Source: Lineus longissimus (taxonomy: Eukaryota > Nemertea > Pilidiophora > Heteronemertea > Lineidae). Taken from it: a stretch of 64,000 nt of DNA. Under the pieces are notes generated by a model. That model was not told the DNA's origin. It saw nothing but the letters and a program-made list of their open reading frames with translations, and did not search any database. Every line of letters begins with the position of its first letter. Within the stretch, counting starts at the first letter, position 1. The stretch is taken from contig NC_088309.1 in NCBI RefSeq assembly GCF_910592395.1, positions 1,800,501-1,864,500 of the forward strand. Reading direction: 5' to 3'. A program made the position numbers and the translations under genes. Positions 13,646 to 27,000 of the stretch are shown here, one piece after another.

Positions 13646-16600
13646 ATGAGTAACAACAAATATCTACTAGAAGAATTCCGCCTGAAATGGCGTGAAGAGC
13701 TGGAGACCGATAAACCACAAAAATCTTCAACAAAATCAAGTCAGAGCAGTGGCGGGACTGCTGGTTGTTCCAGTGACAGTGTGGGGATTAAGTCAAGTTA
13801 CAGTGACCACCCTTTAAATGCAAATGTATTGCATCCAGGTAGCAAACCTACTCTTGCAAATAAACGGGCTAATGTCAGCGATGACTTATTTGGATTTGAT
13901 GTCAAAGTCAAAGGACAACAAGAACCTTGTCCTCGTGGACATTACTTCGACACAAGTTCTGTGTCGAAGATCAAGAACCATGTTCCGGGAACAAACAAAC
14001 GGAAGGAAAGGAGTGATTCAGGTGATGAGCTGGAGAAAGGAGCGGTAATCAAAACCGGAACCAAACAGCAGCTAGCTTACAACCCGTTCTCGATGGTTGA
14101 TCAGTTGTTGTCCTCCCCAGAAACATTCAGAATAAACAATGAAAAATGTAATTCAGAGGGAAAGAAATGTATTGATTCAAGTTCCATTGAACCTGCCACT
14201 AAAAGGCGAAGATGCCTAACGGCCCCTGTCCTCACCAAGTCTGAAATAGTGTCTACAGAAATCAGACCAAGGTGTGTCAAGACTGATCATGCTGTCAAGG
14301 ACACAAAGGATGGTGTACTTGTTGACATTCTAATCGCTGATCTAGATGAAATCAATGAAATTCCATTCTTTGACTGCAGTCTTCCGAGAGAGCTAGCTAT
14401 GAACATCTTCAAGCATTTTGACATGAAGGACCTTTGTCGATGTGCTCAGGTTGGTAAAAGTTCTAGAAAGCTTGGATCAGAGATACGTGTAGAGACATGA
14501 TATGTTTGCCATTTATATTGCCTGAACACTGAAAGAAGGAGTTGCATGTTACAAAAAAACCTTATCTTCTAACTAATTGATATTTTGTTTAGTACCTGGG
14601 TACTTTTCTTGGAATTGTTTGCCTCAGATTGGCCACTGAACAGTGCATGACTGTAAAACTTGATGTTTTCTTCGTTAGCCTGAATAAGAATATTGTTGAT
14701 TGGATTGAGAAAACATTGAACAGGCTAACAAGTATTGACTCATTAGATGGATCGGATCCTGGTATATTTGATTCGTTCTTGCAGGTTAGTAAAAGCTGGC
14801 GAAGTTTGGCAGAAGATGAGTTACTGTGGTGTATGGTCTGTCATAAGATGGGATACGATAAAGAGTTGGTAACAGCAAGCCATGAAGACTGGAAAGGACG
14901 TGTGAGGGAAACCTATTCAAGTAATAAGTCTTTGATTTATAACTGGAAGGTGGGTTTTTTATCATTCCACATTGCTAGAAAATACCTGTTTTTATCGCCA
15001 ATTGTCTTCTAAAAGATTTTCCCAAAAGGCCATCAAGTGTCACCACCAGTTAGACATTTGTCTACAAGATTTCCTTCATTTCAATCACTCATGAACATAA
15101 ATCTTTCAATTCCATTGCCAGCAAATGCCCATTATTCATCATCATTAACAGCATAATGATCCTTTTTGCTTATATTTCCCTAATGATTTGGCAAGGAGGT
15201 TTTCAGGTTGGCAAAGTTCTATTCATATTGGATCTTTCTATTTTTTTAGAATCGCATAGGGAAGTTTTCTACTTTTGAATACGTTCAAGGAGGGGTGCTA
15301 TCGGCCGGACACTCAAGAGATAAGCTGATTGTCGGAGGGTAAGTGCTGTAGGAGCTCTATGGTGTTTGACCTATTCTTCTTATTCTTGTTGGAGCAGACT
15401 GAAGCGAGGCAATGGCAATAAAGCGTCGTAGTAGGGGTATTGGACCGAATGTGAAACCTTCTCGCTCTGCTCATTTGGTGTGTCACTTCATCTTTCAATG
15501 CCTCACATTAACTGTTATTTTTACTATTTCTTTTTCAGGTACACCAACTGCCACGTTTCCATCTGGGACCTAGAGAATGATACCAAGTGCATCCTGCAGC
15601 CATCGACTACAGCACTCGTCCTGAATGATGGGGAGGATGGTGATGGAGCTATCCCTAACTTTGTAAACAATGTGGCTGTCAATAAACACATAACTGCTGC
15701 TTCATATAATCAAGGTACAGTGGTACACGGGCTCCCCCCCCCAAATCTCAATCATAGCTACTCTATGCTGCCAAAGGACTACAAATACCCACAATGAATT
15801 AAAAGTTTGTTTTCAATTTCATTCACTCTTAGGCATGTTTGATATATGGTACAATGATGGCGACTTGAAGCCTGTGCAAAGCTTCCAGTCAACCCGGCCT
15901 CCAATGACGTGTGAGCTATGCGTTGCGAGGGACAAACCTGTCGTGGCATACTCCTGGGACCGTCATATCAGAGTGGACTCGGCTAACTCGGAGAAAGTCT
16001 TCTTTTGTGTAGATGAGATTGATTTTGGCGGACATGTAAGTCATTTGAAGTTTTTCAATGTTTCAAGACTGGAGCCGCATAGAGTTGTTCTTTTGATTTC
16101 AATCAATAGATGGCAGTCTGATGAACAAGTACCAATTGGTCTATTTCGCCAAACTACCGGTTCGGTTCAACAAGTTCTTGCACATACCTCTTTGATGGTG
16201 GTAGTGACAGCTTGACCACTTTCTTACTGATACCACACTTTTTTTCAGATATCCCATCTTAGACTAGTCCCCAGACAATCGTACTCTTCCACTGGTAGCT
16301 CTAACCTCCTGATTGCATCGACTCCATCATATGTCAACCTCCACATCCCAGGTGAACCCAGGAGTAACATGACCACCGTCCACGAGGTGGCACAGACACA
16401 TGTCACGAGTTTGGATGCAGGACTTGACCTCCTAGCCTGTGGTGTAACATACTACTCATTCCTAAGTAACTGTAAGGTAATTATGAACTTTTTATTCATA
16501 CCTTTTGACACTTTGGACCTTACGTTTTGGAGATGACCATTTCAAACAAGACCCACTTCCCCAACTGTGCATATTAGAAGTCACATCACATGCAGACTAA

Positions 16601-17832
16601 CAATTTGGCCTATAGGCCCCTTTAACTTAAAATTATTTGAATCATTTCATCCATTGTTTTTTCAAACATTGCAGATTTTCCTCTACGACCTTCATACTGG
16701 GCGGGAACAGGCTGCTCTTTCAGGGTTTGATGGTAGTGGCACAAAGTGGATCAACTTGGCCGATAGTCCACAGAATCACATCATATCAGCAGATTTCTGC
16801 AGAAGGTTGGTGAGAAATAATCATGGAGAGTTGACTGCTTTGTAATTCTTGCTGGCATAAAGCTCACTTAAAAAGGATCTTTCGAATTGCCAACTAATCA
16901 GATAATAATTCTATTTTAATATATTTCACGCATGATCCATCCAGTTCTTTCCCTTTCAGATTCTACATCCATGACCTGCGTCAGCCCACCCCAGTATTCC
17001 GTGAAGCAACCAACTTTTTGATCTCGACGATCCAGATGTGTGACTGGAAGGTCGTATGTGGAGGCGAGGATGGTCAGACTGCTGTCTACGATCAGAGGAT
17101 GGGCCAAAAACTATGGGAGTTCCATAATAGGTTAGTATGATCTTTGGGCTAACTTTTGGGACTTGTCAACCTCTGAATGACAGCAAACCACATGCTGATT
17201 GGCTACAATGTTACAGCGTTGCATTATAAGAAACTCCAGGATTCCCGGGAGATTCCTTGGCAGCTGTGGAGCAACCATCTCAATCTGCAACAACTTTAAA
17301 CAATGTTGGACCTCTGCGTCCTTTGAAGGAAAAGTGTCCTGCTAACAGGGGTGTCTGTTATCAAAGCATGATTCCACTCTGTTTTTTCTTATCTCACTGT
17401 TTAGGCATCCAGTACGCTACAGCCACTTCCAGAATGACTATCTTGTGACAGCCAATGTTCCTGTCAATCACTTCCCAGAGCAAGACGATGGGGACCAAGT
17501 CATGATGCATAAAAGGTAATCATGTCATGAAATTACATCCAAGACCTACTCAAATTGGTGACAAATGAAACTTGAATATGAAAATGGTCAATTGTGTAAA
17601 TCCATACTGAATTCATTGTCTGGACTGATCAAGTTTTGCAAAGTAGACCTCCAAGTAGAGCTCTCCTGATTATCATATCTTGTCTTCCAGATACCGGGGT
17701 GTTATCCAGCTGTATAACTTCTCAGTGAACCAAGATACGGAAGGCATCCAATCTATCTGCTCATCTGCGTTTGATGAACCCATTGGCTATGATTACAATA
17801 TCAATTTAGCAATGCCGTACGATGTAGTCTGA
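13646..17832 (+). CDS. FBXW8: F-box/WD-repeat protein 8
   Basis: Substrate receptor of a cullin-RING ubiquitin ligase; vertebrate FBXW8 works with SKP1 in the CUL7 complex. Exons: 13646-14449, 14785-14949, 15250-15338, 15539-15714, 15833-16035, 16249-16476, 16675-16805, 16960-17130, 17405-17515, 17691-17832. Phases join to 739 residues. Residues 1-235 are a polar, probably disordered N-terminus, longer than in human FBXW8 (about 598 residues in all). The F-box is about 238-283 (SLPRELAMNIFKHFDMKDL, then VSKSWRSLAEDELLW), followed by the linker helix and a WD40 region to the end. Recognisable WD pieces: VSIWDLEND, MFDIWYNDGD, IFLYDLHTGR, FYIHDLRQP, GGEDGQTAVYDQRMGQKLW, HPVRYSHFQNDYLVTANVP. The C-terminus, DYNINLAMPYDVV, matches the family ending. 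An AATAAA lies at 18187. Confidence 0.93.
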
Positions 17833-18186
17833 AAAATCCACAGGATATTTTCTAATGGGACACGCTGGAACCTCATTACCTCGGTATTGTGACCAACCAG
17901 TAACCAAAAAACTTCAAAGCATTGTAGTGAGATGGGACTTGATCAAGATAGATATACCTTAAAAGTGTTCAGCATAATCTGGTTTTGGTGTACATTGTAT
18001 TTTATGGTGACTTGTCAGATACCCTTGGATGATGTTTCTTCAAGACTTGACTCAATGAAGAAACCAGTATCATAAAATCATGATCTTCAAATTTGATATA
18101 AAATGTGCAATCAGTGTGCCAAACATGTCATTGTTGTAAATGTTGAAAATATATGCTACAGTGTATGTAGGCTATACAGTAATGTG

Positions 18187-18192
18187 AATAAA
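18187..18192 (+). terminator. Candidate FBXW8 poly(A) signal AATAAA
   Basis: Canonical AATAAA about 355 bases after the FBXW8 stop and the first clear one downstream on that strand. It lies about 45 bp before the candidate TIR element. Confidence 0.5.
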
Positions 18193-18231
18193 TGACAAGC
18201 AAAATATTCTTCTTATTGTATTTCCTTTATA

Positions 18232-19260
18232 CTGGGTTGGCGCGCCCGTTCGCATTTTCGCCACTTGCGAATGCTGCACATGAGTGGCGAATGTAAAACA
18301 ATGTCTGGCTAAAAAGTTTGCGAATTCAATTTGAATTGCCATGATTTGGCGAGAGAGTAATAGTGTTGTTCGAAAATTGATCAAAGTCTATCAAAAGATC
18401 CACTTCTTCCACACAAAATGCACCAAGGAACGATCGTTAGTCAGTCAAACTTTATCATATTTGCGGGCGGCCGCGCTATCACACGTGGTTGCCATCGTCT
18501 GCATTGTAGTTCTACCCGTTGCCGCTACAGTGATTTTGGTGGCGCTGGTGGTCGCCTTCCGCATACATTATCGGCTAGTTTCCCGCTCGCTTCGTTGCCA
18601 TGGAGTCTCCGGGTCACGGGTTCCTCGAATCGTTCGTTGATTTGCGAGACAAGACCACAATTGATTTTTTAAGCCTTTTAGCAGTTAAATTGTCAATGTT
18701 TGACCGCGACGCATCAAAGAACGCGTCAAGTAGTGAAACTGAAATTCGGATATGATATACGGGTTAGTCTTGCGAGTAACTGGTGCGATGGAAATTGGTG
18801 ATTGACCACGGAAATTTTTTTATAATCGACAAATTAGACAGACTTTGATATTTCCACTGTTTTCAGCCAACTGGCAGAAAAAACTCAAAACACGCCCCCT
18901 ATTACCCAATTAGCAAAATTCGAAATTAATTTTTTCATCAAATAATTTCTTTATATCTGTAGACTTGCCACAGCAAATATTTTTTCAATACCTCTCCAAA
19001 TATGTACTTGAGAGTAAAAAACATGCACTCGTCTAATTGATAGGCCTCGACCCTCCAACCTATGAATATTCATTAGTGGTCTTGTCTCTTGCTAGTCTCA
19101 GTACTGGCGGGCTGCCATTCTCGCACATGTTACTATGGGCTGGGTCGACCCCAAGATGGACAAACGATCGGCAATGGCTAGAGCTGACTCAATATGGCTA
19201 AAAGTGACAGCCACTTGGCTAAAAGTGGCTAGGAGGAAAAAATTCACAGAGCCAACCCTG
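18232..19260. mobile_element. Candidate non-autonomous TIR DNA transposon
   Basis: The left end carries GGGTTGGC at 18234-18241 and the right end its reverse complement GCCAACCC at 19251-19258. Reading inward from both ends, the termini also share ATTTT followed by GCCACTT at similar spacing, so the inverted repeat is imperfect and roughly 35-40 bp. The right outer end reads CAGGG on the minus strand, reminiscent of hAT termini. The flanks CCTTTATA and CCTTATCT are only similar, so a target-site duplication is unproven. Inside, short motifs such as TGGCTAAAA recur, and there is no transposase frame. Confidence 0.4.
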
Positions 19261-21010
19261 CCTTATCTTTGCCCAGTCAGATGAATAGCTGTCTCCATTA
19301 GGGTGTCTAGAAAGGGTGACAGTCAAGCTCTGCCAAGTTGTCAACATGGCGAGAGATGGCTGTCTTATCAATCATCAACAGGTTGTGACGATGTCCCAGC
19401 ATGTCAAGCCTGCCATGTTAGGGAACTGTTCTTATATCCATCAGCTTGGTGGACAGCTGACTCCATAATCATTATCCCGGTAGGCCAAGTTTGCCGAGTG
19501 ACACTGTCATGGATGTGTCAAGCCAGCAAAAAGGACTCTTCATTATCATCACGTTTTGTCATTTGAATATTAAGCCTGCCCTGCTGTGACGCTGTCTTCG
19601 ACATGTCCTGTCTTGTTAGTACGGACAAGTTGTCCACATGGAAGATGGTCGACTCCCCAAGAGACTGCTCCTTTGGCACCAGGAATTGGAGTCAAATAGT
19701 TCAAGACGGTGAAGCGGGATGCAGAAACTACAGTACAGTCAGTTCGACAAAAAAATTGACCACCTGGTAGCGAGCCCGTATAAGTCGACCAGAGACCCCA
19801 CCCTCTCGGTGTCTGTGACTGTGGCACGGCACATCGTTACTGGCTGTGATAAAGTCTATATAGTACTCTAACAGTTTCGCTCAGTTCAGTGTCTTCGATG
19901 TCCCCGTTTCATGCCTGATATCTTATGACAGTTAAAAATTGGTCCACACCTTATTTTTGACCACGCCAAACTCACTGTCTTATAGACTATCAACAGGCTT
20001 AACAACTCGACAGATATGTAAGTCTCATTGACCAAATAATACCTGAGTGACTTAAACTGAAGCTAGGCCTTGTTATGTCATTCTATGGGCCGATGATACC
20101 GATCAATCTTAAGATCTATTTGATATAATGTATGAGTCGAAGATTAGTTTCCTAACTAGATATCAAATCATTGGCCTGTGGGATATTGACTTGTTTATAT
20201 ATTGTGTGTCGAGTGGCTCTAGGCGTCTTCCATTGATAATTTATTCAATTTCATTCAAAAGGCATCGAAAATTTCCCGGATAGGGCAGTATTCTCATATA
20301 AAAAGGTAAGCTGCTAAATGCAGCTGGTTTCAATCTGTCGACAGGCACCTCCAAGCCGTCCTTCAAGACACGGTGTAACGGTTTAAAATGTCCTTGGATA
20401 GAATATCCCGGATTCTACTCTGCGCTTTAGATCAGGTATTGAACGTCAAGGGTCTATAAAGTACCATACTTCAATCAATCACGATACAAGAAGGGCACAA
20501 GGGTAAGGCACTTAGTGTGGAGGAACATTTCAGACTGCTATACCGGGTAATTCCCTCATAGAGTAGGGGCCTACGAACAACCGAAGGATCTGAAGACACC
20601 GGTCCTTCGACCACTCCTGGAATTTTATATGACGTCCTCTTTGAATCCGCTTTGCTCATGGTCAGCAGGTGGTCAGTCGTAAGCCTTTAAAACTGCTGCA
20701 CCCTCAGTAAACCATGAACTAGTAGCAATACCCCGGGAAACGGGATGGATCCGTCCTGATACTGGGGTGTGACTACTGCACACGCTTCGGTCACATACAG
20801 CGACACTACTCGATTACATGCAAGATCTGCAGGAACATCCGAGTATGTAGTTGCAAAGTTGCCGGCTACTATATGTCCTTTTACCTGGCAATCAAGCGCC
20901 CCCACAGAATAATCATGCAACAGCTGGCCTATGTTATAACGGCATAAGTTCAGCATCTGGAATAGTGATGTATGACTCTACTTTCAGGACAACCGTGACG
21001 ATTCTCCACT

Positions 21011-24000
21011 ATGCAGAATTCTATCCTCCTTTTAGTTATACTCGGCATAATCGGTAAGAAAATATGAGATCAACTGGTTAATTAGAAAATATTTGGCTGT
21101 CAAAAGACGTTCGGCGACCAGTGGCTGGGTTTCTCTAGATTGGTTGCCTGAAAAAGCTAAAGAGGCCAGTCTCCCCATATTTGGTATTCAGTTCCTTACT
21201 CTTAAATTCCGAATCGAAGATTATCAAATATAATCACACCAAACACAAGCGTTTTTGTCAATAAGGGTGAAAGGCACATTATGAAAGGACTGCCTAGGGT
21301 ACAGTACTGAATGGTAAAAAAATATAAATGAGTCCCGCTATAGCGCAGTGTGTCGTCTAATAACTTTGTATGATAGGTTGTGCAATTCTGATAACTTTTT
21401 TGTTCGCAGTCCAAGAGAGTGTCAGTCTATCTTACAACTGTGACTTCTCCCAGGACACGTGCGGATATGCCGTGATCTCAGAGGACTCGGGTTTTGAGTG
21501 GAAAAGAGAACTAGTGTCGTCGCGAAACCTTGGCTTGCAGAGACCAACATCCGACAGCACGGGGAGTACAGATGGTAAGTTGCACCAAGCATGTCTAAAG
21601 ACCAGGTCTTAGGAATTATAGTGGTAGAAATGAGACAGAAGCCATAAAACGATTCCGCCCAAAGGAACATGTAACATTGTCACAACCACGTGACACCACC
21701 CATACAGCTTTTTAGTTTGTAAATGCATCGTTCCTCATCTTTTAGGCTACACCATGTATGCGAAACTCAGCTACACAAGCAGCAGATTTGGAAAGACAAC
21801 CAACCTAACATCTCCCGTCTTCACCCGGTCCTGCCGTCTCCAGCTGGCATACTACTTCGACTCCGCCAAATCAGGCTCCCGTTTCGAGGTGTTCGTTGTC
21901 CGTCCTCAGGATGGTTACATCGAGAATGTAGTGGATGTATCGGGTCAGCAGGGCCCGCAGTGGAACCAGGCAAGCTTAAATATTCGCCCTCAGACCATGG
22001 GAGGTGACTTTCAGGTAAGGCTAAGAGGCTATAGATGTTCTTCACTGACGTCACATTATGACGTTGCCAATTGTATTGCACTGCCATTGGCCGTCATACG
22101 TGGTCACGACATAAAGGAATGCATTGGCAGGTGGCCGCCACAGGACAAATTTGCCGATTGAGGACCATCTCTGTTTATGCTATGCCTGCATATGCTGTCC
22201 TATATCAGTGATCATCGTGGCTGTGACATCTTAAGGATTGTGAGGTTTTTTTGTATAGTCCTTATGGTTATGATGTTACAACTGACTACATTATTGTCTC
22301 GATCAAGCCAGAGACAGTTTCGGTTGTGCCAGGCGTACTTGATTAACACAACTGCAATAATTACTTTCCACATAGGTGATAGTGTCGGCGACGCATACCA
22401 GCCGAGGCGACAGTAATTCGTACATTCTCGACTACGTCAGGGCAGGATGCGGTAAGTCAAGATTAATGAATCAAGTCGCGGACAAATATATATGGCTAAT
22501 TTGATTTTGGCTGAGATAAACTAACCAACACAGTCCTAACCATGTAATGGGCATTCTTTCGTACTAATTTTGTCTCAAAGCATCTGAGAAACAGACCTAC
22601 CAATCTCCCAGTAGGCAGACTGCTTGCATTGATCGTGCGGTATTCAGCTAAGGGCGTGGAGCTTGGCCAACCGCTGTCTATAAGCAGACGAGTCAGCATA
22701 TCGTCTCTTCCCTCCCCTCCCTCGGGAGCCAACTATCGCAAGGGTTTCTACCTGTTGGAAAGGACAGATAAACACACAGTACCCTACCTCATTCTTTCCT
22801 TGTTCTCTGCCACTTCTGTCTGTCTTTCATTTCAGATTGTTCCGACTCCCCATGTGAACATGGTACCTGCGCCTCGGTCGGGACAGACGACTTCCAATGT
22901 AATTGTGACCAGGGCTGGGCAGGTAAGGAGAGGACTTGTCCCGATGGCAGTATCGTTTACCCGTCACAAATCCCAATGCATCTATAGTGCTATTTGGAAC
23001 AACCGAGTCCTCGTCGTGTCTCCTACCTATTTTTCGCATGAGGAGGGACTCTCAGTGTGCTGGAAGGATATTTGAATCTCAGGAATACTCTGTATTTGAA
23101 TGTAATTTCTAACCGAGGACAATGTCATAACCCTTCGCATTCATTGCTTTCGGAAGAAGGTCTAACGCAGACGACTTGCAATTTCGTTGTACGTCTGCTG
23201 TTGTCGTCGAGGACGGATTGCTTTGCCTCATTCAGATGTGCAGAAATGATTATGACATATGATGTTTTATGACGAAGACTGTTCTAACCTGTTTTGCTGG
23301 TGTTCGCTATTGGTATCCATACTTTTGTCAGTATATGGGTGTATGATGTCTTGGACACCGTTGCAACATTTCAATCAATAACATCAGCATCAACGTTTGA
23401 TTTTGTCATTCTTTTTTTCAGGGGTATTTTGTAGCAAAGATGTTGGTTCCGATGCATGCGTCAACGGTCCCTGCCAGAATGGTGCCACTTGTCAGAGCAC
23501 AGGCGGAGTAGCTAAGTGTACCTGCCCAAGTGGGTACCTCGGACAGTTCTGCCAGGCTGTGGACCCATGTAACAACCAACCGTGCAAGAACGGCGCGACA
23601 TGTCTCGGGACAGAGTCAGGTTACAGCTGTATGTGTGCGCTTGGCTACGGTGGTTATGATTGCGACAGTATCATAAACATGTGCTTGGCCTTGCAACCTT
23701 GCCTTAACGGAGGGTCCTGCCAGACGAACAGTGTCGGTTATTCCTGCAGCTGCCAGGCAGATTTTGGTGGGACAAATTGCGAGATAAAGATTGCTCCTCT
23801 CGGGACAACATGCAACTTCAACAGTGACACATGCGGCTACATTGTGACATCAGAGGATTCTGGTTTCCTGTGGAGACGCGACCAGGTGTCTTCCAGCAGC
23901 CTTGGACTGAAGAAACCAAGCGCGGACAGCACCGGGGATGCAAATGGTAAGCCTTACGAAAAACAAGTAGAACTTTTTGGGCAGGTGTGACCAGGTGAAA

Positions 24001-27000
24001 ACGCCTTTGTAAAGTTAAACACGTCAGGAAGACAGTCAGTGGAAGATTTGCCATCTCCTTGAAATAGGGTTTGTACTTCAAACTCTGTCTGCGGCATGAG
24101 CATTGGATTATATACTGGTAGACAGTGATTACCGTTCTGACAGTATTCCCAATTGGCACAACCAGGTTTAGTAGGACGGCTGGCCAGCTCGAATTTTACT
24201 CCTGAGTACATGTTCTTCACAACTTGATTTTCAATTTGAACTTTTACGAAATCTCAAATAGACCTGCCCTTAAACTATCTTCACTGCTTCTTCTTCTCTA
24301 TCTAGGTTACACTATGTATGCGAAGATGGGTTACTTCAGCGGCAGATACGGAACGACAACTAATCTGACATCTCCTGTCCTTACCAAAGTTTGCCGCCTT
24401 GAGTTTGCCTACTACTTCAACTCGGACAAAACTGGCTCTGACTTTACAGTGATGTTGGTCAAGACAGACACCAGGGCTACGGACAATATTTTCAGTGTGA
24501 CAGGAGCACAGGGGGACCGCTGGAACAAGGAGAGGATAGATATTCGTCCTTACACATCCGGAGGAGATTTCCAGGTAGCTATGATGTTGATTGATCATCT
24601 GACTCTACCACAGTGGCAAATATGATGGGCAGTCACAGGTTTGGTGTTGCTAAGCCAACATGTCACATGCAACAATATGATGTAAAACATTCTAAATTTT
24701 GTCATAACTACATTCTAAATTATTCAGATGCATCTATGCTGCAAATAGTGCTGCAAGGTGTGTATGAAACAGGACAGATTATCTAAGAATAAAACACTAG
24801 GGTTATTATAGTTTTCCTCTTCTTATTTCAGGTGATATTTCAAGCCGTCCACACCTCGCAAGGGGCTACGAATTCATACATATTGGATTTCGTCTGGACA
24901 GGATGTGGTGAGTGAATATATGATACAACTGTTGTGTGTCTGAGAGAGTCCGGACACTTTCACTTCAGCCCCAGGCCAGCGTCCTCGCCTAGGTCAGCCA
25001 TATCCTAATACAGGAATCAAAGGAAACGGAGGACTCCGACACAGCACGAGAACTAATGCACGTGGATTCGCATCCTGAACCTCATGGTCTATACTGCCTT
25101 TAAAACATAGCCGGGTTAAATCTTGATGATATATAAAAACATTGGTGGTCAATAAGATAGTAGCAGATACGGAAAGACGACCGATCTGACATCTCCTGTC
25201 CTTATCATTTTGATTCTGGGTTTATTTTTGATTTTTGCTTTCTTACAGCATGTTCACTATCCCCGTGCTATCATGGAAGCTGCTCCGAGACCCTTGGTTT
25301 TCAATGCAACTGTGATCCAGGATGGACAGGTAAGCATTCTCAAGTTGTCCGAGTTGGGACGGTATAATTGTTGGCCAGGGAATTGGCTTTCATCAGTCCA
25401 TTAAAATTAGATTTTGACATTGATATATTCAGCATCGATTGAAAATGACTGGCATGAAGATACAATTTAGGAAGTAAATGATGATTACTTAATATACAAG
25501 AGCAATACTTATCATATTCTAATCTGATGTCTACCTTTGTTTCAGGTGTTTTCTGTGATGAGGTGTTTGCCAGTGTTACCATGACAACACCAACAATGCC
25601 ATCATCATCCCCAACCATTCCAACTTCATCCCTGACAATGCCAACTTCATCCCCAAAAATCCCAACTTCATCACCAACAATGCCTACTTCATCACCAACT
25701 GTGCCAACTTCATCTCCAACTTCATCCCCAACAATGCCAACTTCATCCCCAACAATGCCTACTTCATCACCAAAAATGCCTACTTCATCATCAGCAATGC
25801 CTACTTCATCACCAACTTCATCCCCAACAAGGCCAACTTCATCCCCAACAATGCCAACTTCATCACCAAAAACGTTAACTTCATCACCAACAATTCCAAC
25901 TTCATCATCCACAATGATATCCTCATCCCCAATAAAGACAACTTCATCCTCAAAAAAGCCAACTTCTTCCCCAACAATGCCATCCTCGTCCCAAGCAATG
26001 CAATCGTCGTCACCAACAAAGCCAACTTCTTCCCCAACAATGCCAAATTCATCCCCGATAATGCCATTTTCTTCTCAAACAGTGCCATCATCATCTCAAA
26101 CAATGCCAACTTCATCACAAACAATGTCAGTGTCACCTGGAACACTGCAAACTTCCTCACCATCAATACCATATTCATCAGCAACAATGTCAACATTATT
26201 TCCAACTTCAACACCAACAATGCCATCTTCTTCTCAAATAGTGTCATCTCAAACTATGCCAGCTACCTCACCATCAGCGACATCATCATCTCCAACAATG
26301 CCTTCTTCATCAACCACAGTGCCAACTTCTTCCCCAACAATGCCAAATTCATCCCCGACAATGCCATTTTCATCTCAAACAGTGCCATCATCATCTCAAA
26401 CAATGCCAACTTCATCACAAACAATGTCAGTGCCACCTGGAACACTGCAAACTTCCTCACCATCATCAATACCATATTCATCAGCAACAATGTCAACAAT
26501 ATTTCCAACTTCAACACCAACAATGCCATCTTCTTCTCAAATAGTGTCATCTCAAACAATGCCAGCTTCCTCACCATCAGTGCCAACATCCTCACCAACA
26601 ATGCCATCAGCATCGGCAACTATGCAGACATCATCACCAGCTATGCCATCAGCATCGGCAACTATGCAGACATCATCACCGGCTATGCCAACTTCCTCAC
26701 CAAGTACAGCACCTACAACAAAACGGCCCCCTTCTCCAACTACAACAAGCCCGGAACCATTGATCACCACAACTCAAGAGGATACTGGTGGCAAAACAGC
26801 ACCAGTTGTATCGAGCCAAGGAAACACTGGTGCCATTGCCGGGGGAGTTGGCGGTGGTGTAGCCATCCTCATAATAGTCATCGTCATAGTTTTAGGTGTT
26901 ATTCACATCAGACGCAAACAACACCGCGAGGAAGTCGCCAGAAGACGCATGGCAAGGTCAAGAAGTTTCGTCGACACTTTGGATGATGAAGACAATGCAT

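Larger units (their letters stand above)
17833..21010. other. Intergenic region between FBXW8 and the MAM/EGF gene
   Basis: The left 350 bases are FBXW8 3' UTR with a poly(A) signal at 18187. About 18232-19260 is a candidate terminal-inverted-repeat element, listed separately. From 19260 to 21010 I see no recognisable coding region or RNA gene. Several open frames of 60-90 codons on both strands have no domain, signal or compatible splice partner. The promoter of the MAM/EGF gene should lie at the right end. Confidence 0.5.

Noticed and set aside
14629-15012. Separate gene from an open frame covering FBXW8 exon 2
   Set aside because: Its left half is intron sequence that happens to be open; the acceptor at 14784 and the F-box continuity show that the right half is FBXW8 exon 2.
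21370-21409. Alternative signal-peptide start (MIGCAILITFLFAV) for the MAM/EGF protein
   Set aside because: It is in frame and hydrophobic, but the stretch ends in a good acceptor (TTCGCAG), and an upstream exon at 21011-21053 with its own donor supplies a signal peptide in phase. It remains a possible alternative promoter product.
25340-26770. Minus-strand frames rich in GDEVGIV or LALLGMKLA repeats
   Set aside because: They are antisense shadows of the Ser/Thr/Pro minisatellite of the MAM/EGF gene; repetitive sequence keeps other frames open.
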